Source: Proteobacteria bacterium SG_bin4
Lineage (GTDB): Bacteria; Pseudomonadota; Gammaproteobacteria; Burkholderiales; Nitrosomonadaceae
NCBI GenBank assembly: GCA_002083395.1
Contig: LWDH01000039.1
Location: 1 to 64,000 of the forward strand
Direction: 5' to 3'
DNA length: 64,000 nucleotides
In this document: positions 62,493-64,000 of the stretch, piece after piece
Numbering within the stretch: the first letter of the stretch is position 1
Layout: every line of letters starts with the position of its first letter
Notes under the pieces: generated by a model
The model's input: the letters and a program-made list of their open reading frames with translations, nothing else
Databases searched by the model: none
What the model was told of the DNA's origin: nothing
Program-made: the position numbers and the translations under genes

Positions 62493-64000
62493 ATGAATAC
62501 CGATTCCCATATCAATTTTAGCGGCTTCTCTCCGAATTCGTTCGAACAGTTCATTCGTGCGCTTTCTATAAAGGTAATCGGTCCAGGTGTTTCAATTTTT
62601 GGTAATGGGCCTGACGGGGGTCGTGAAGCAATTTTCCAGGGTGAAGTGAATTATCCCTATCCGCCAACTAATGTATGGAATGGATATGGAGTTATTCAAG
62701 CAAAATTCAAAGAAAAAACAGAAGGTACTCAAAAAGATCAGGGGTGGGCAAAAAAACAACTATCCGATGAACTAATAAAATGGGGAGAAAGCTCAAAACG
62801 TAATCCTAAACCGGATTACTTTATCTATTGCACCAATGTCGATTTATCCTCTACATCAGGTGGCGGAAAAGATGCAATGGAAAAAATTTTAGAAAAACAT
62901 AAACCCCTACTGGGATTAAAAGCATTTGCTATATGGGATGCCAATCAGTTGAAAGGGTACATTGATGGGTATGAGGAAATTCGTAAAAGATTTACTCATT
63001 TCCTCACACCGGGTGATCTTCTTTCTGCATTTATGGATTCTCTTCCAAAATCAAAAAGTCCTGATGCAATTCTGACAACTTACTTGTGTAGAGAAATTCA
63101 AGCTGATGAAGATGCCCGGCTCAGCCAAGCTGGTGATCGATCTGAAGACAGAATCAAACTGGCAAATGTTTTTATGGATCTACCTGTATCAAAATCTCGT
63201 CATGCAGAATTAACTGAGGAAAATTTGCAAGATGAACAATTTCCTGTTTCTTTGCATGAACTACTAAGCTCATCATCTCACAAACTCGATCCCTTATCCC
63301 TGTTCGAAAGAAAAGATAATGAAAAGGAACGCTTGTACGGTCGACTCTTATTTCTGGGAGGACCAGGTTCCGGCAAATCAACAATTGGTCAATTTTTCTC
63401 CCAAATTCACCGTGCTGCTTTACTGGATCGTTATCCTCAGCACCGACTCGAATCAAAAATTAAAGAAATAATTAAAGAAATCAAGTCGAGATGTGAAAAA
63501 GATCAAATCTTTTGGCCTCGTACTCCACGTTATCCATTCCGGATAGAACTGAATGCATTTGCGAAAGCGCTCGCTGCAAACTCAATGGATCGGGTCATAT
63601 CTTTGTCCGAGTATTTGCGTCAGAAATTAAGTCGCGACTCCTCATTGACGCATGAAGATCTTCGTGAATTGCTGCGCACTATTCCCTTATTGCTTATTCT
63701 CGATGGATTGGACGAAGTCCCCTCGTCCAGCAATCGTCGCGAAGTAATATCAGCAATCCAGGATTTCTTGAATGAATCCAGAAACATCGAAGCAGATCTG
63801 ATGATAGTCGCAAGCTCCCGGCCTGATGGTTATGCAGGTGAATTTGACGGAGATGAGGTTGCTCACCGTTACTTGGTTCCATTATCCAAATCACGCGCCC
63901 TCAATTTTGCCCAACGATATGTCAGTGCCAAGGTCGGATCCAAAGGAGACCAACGCACCGAAGAAGCAATGTCTTCACTCAGAAGCGCGATTGAAAACCC
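62493..64000 (+). CDS. NACHT NTPase with N-terminal PD-(D/E)xK-like domain, 3' end outside the window
   Basis: At least 502 codons are open from the ATG at 62493. Residues 1-170 resemble an Mrr-like nuclease: Asp41 in GPDGGREA and Gln69-Ala-Lys71 in GVIQAKFKE. Walker A is GGPGSGKST at 289-297 (Lys295) and Walker B is LLILDGLDEV with Asp404 and Asp407-Glu408, followed by SSRPDGY; this pattern fits a NACHT-type STAND NTPase. Bacterial proteins of this design (bNACHT, Avs) defend against phages by nucleic-acid cleavage on sensing an invader. The C-terminal sensor is not visible. The ribosome site is weak and the gene is more AT-rich than its neighbours, suggesting transfer. Confidence 0.8.
   Translation, partial: MNTDSHINFSGFSPNSFEQFIRALSIKVIGPGVSIFGNGPDGGREAIFQGEVNYPYPPTNVWNGYGVIQAKFKEKTEGTQKDQGWAKKQLSDELIKWGESSKRNPKPDYFIYCTNVDLSSTSGGGKDAMEKILEKHKPLLGLKAFAIWDANQLKGYIDGYEEIRKRFTHFLTPGDLLSAFMDSLPKSKSPDAILTTYLCREIQADEDARLSQAGDRSEDRIKLANVFMDLPVSKSRHAELTEENLQDEQFPVSLHELLSSSSHKLDPLSLFERKDNEKERLYGRLLFLGGPGSGKSTIGQFFSQIHRAALLDRYPQHRLESKIKEIIKEIKSRCEKDQIFWPRTPRYPFRIELNAFAKALAANSMDRVISLSEYLRQKLSRDSSLTHEDLRELLRTIPLLLILDGLDEVPSSSNRREVISAIQDFLNESRNIEADLMIVASSRPDGYAGEFDGDEVAHRYLVPLSKSRALNFAQRYVSAKVGSKGDQRTEEAMSSLRSAIEN

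Noticed and set aside
1..64000. CRISPR array
   Set aside because: No set of regularly spaced direct repeats was seen anywhere; the repeats found are dispersed and have inverted ends.

Overview
The window reads as the chromosome of a betaproteobacterium, most likely an ammonia oxidiser of the Nitrosomonas group. The reasons are the str-operon and GyrA sequences, the gyrA-serC-serA-pheA-hisC-tyrA order, a ribBA-ribH-nusB-thiL-pgpA block and a PEP-CTERM protein. No ammonia-oxidation gene lies inside the window, so the genus is an inference.

Layout. 1-3.3 kb: str operon on the minus strand (tuf start, fusA, rpsG, rpsL) behind a near-consensus promoter. 3.4-7.4 kb: yajQ and the arginine genes argG, argF, argD. 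7.7-15.8 kb: gyrA followed by serine, phenylalanine, histidine and tyrosine genes in tight succession. 16.1-16.9 kb: a stand-alone two-receiver response regulator.

17.0-35.2 kb is the accessory centrepiece. A divergent membrane protein faces a six-gene plus-strand operon. The operon encodes two paralogous trypsin-like proteins, a 1132-residue beta-rich protein that resembles DUF6603, and three very large conserved proteins of unknown function (1104, 1877 and 636 residues). Most of its genes overlap or nearly touch, a near-perfect promoter precedes it, and none of its products has an obvious signal peptide. I know of no described function for this ensemble and treat it as the best candidate for a new system.

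35.3-43.9 kb: a FecR-like protein, a D-Ala-D-Ala carboxypeptidase with a SPOR domain, an autoinducer-synthase-like (FeeM/GNAT) protein with a nine-base G/C run, a broken DUF4160 gene with an intact DUF2442 gene, an mqsRA toxin-antitoxin pair whose toxin carries an early in-frame amber codon, a DASS transporter, and cstA with its small ybdD partner. 43.9-48.2 kb: riboflavin/nusB/thiL/pgpA operon. 48.3-52.7 kb: a TPR protein with a DUF4242 protein, a TetR regulator, tRNA-Arg(CCG) and a CorC-type protein. 53-59.3 kb: icd, nested decayed insertion sequences (an IS3-type copy against an IS5-type remnant) and metH. 59.6-64 kb: a PEP-CTERM protein, catalase, and the start of a NACHT NTPase with an N-terminal PD-(D/E)xK-like domain, probably an antiphage NLR-like protein, running off the window.

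A small interspersed repeat with terminal inverted repeats occurs at 35927-36077, 50319-50460 and 60542-60662. A short palindromic relative may sit at 43861-43901. It looks like a MITE-type family and one copy lies just upstream of the catalase ribosome binding site.
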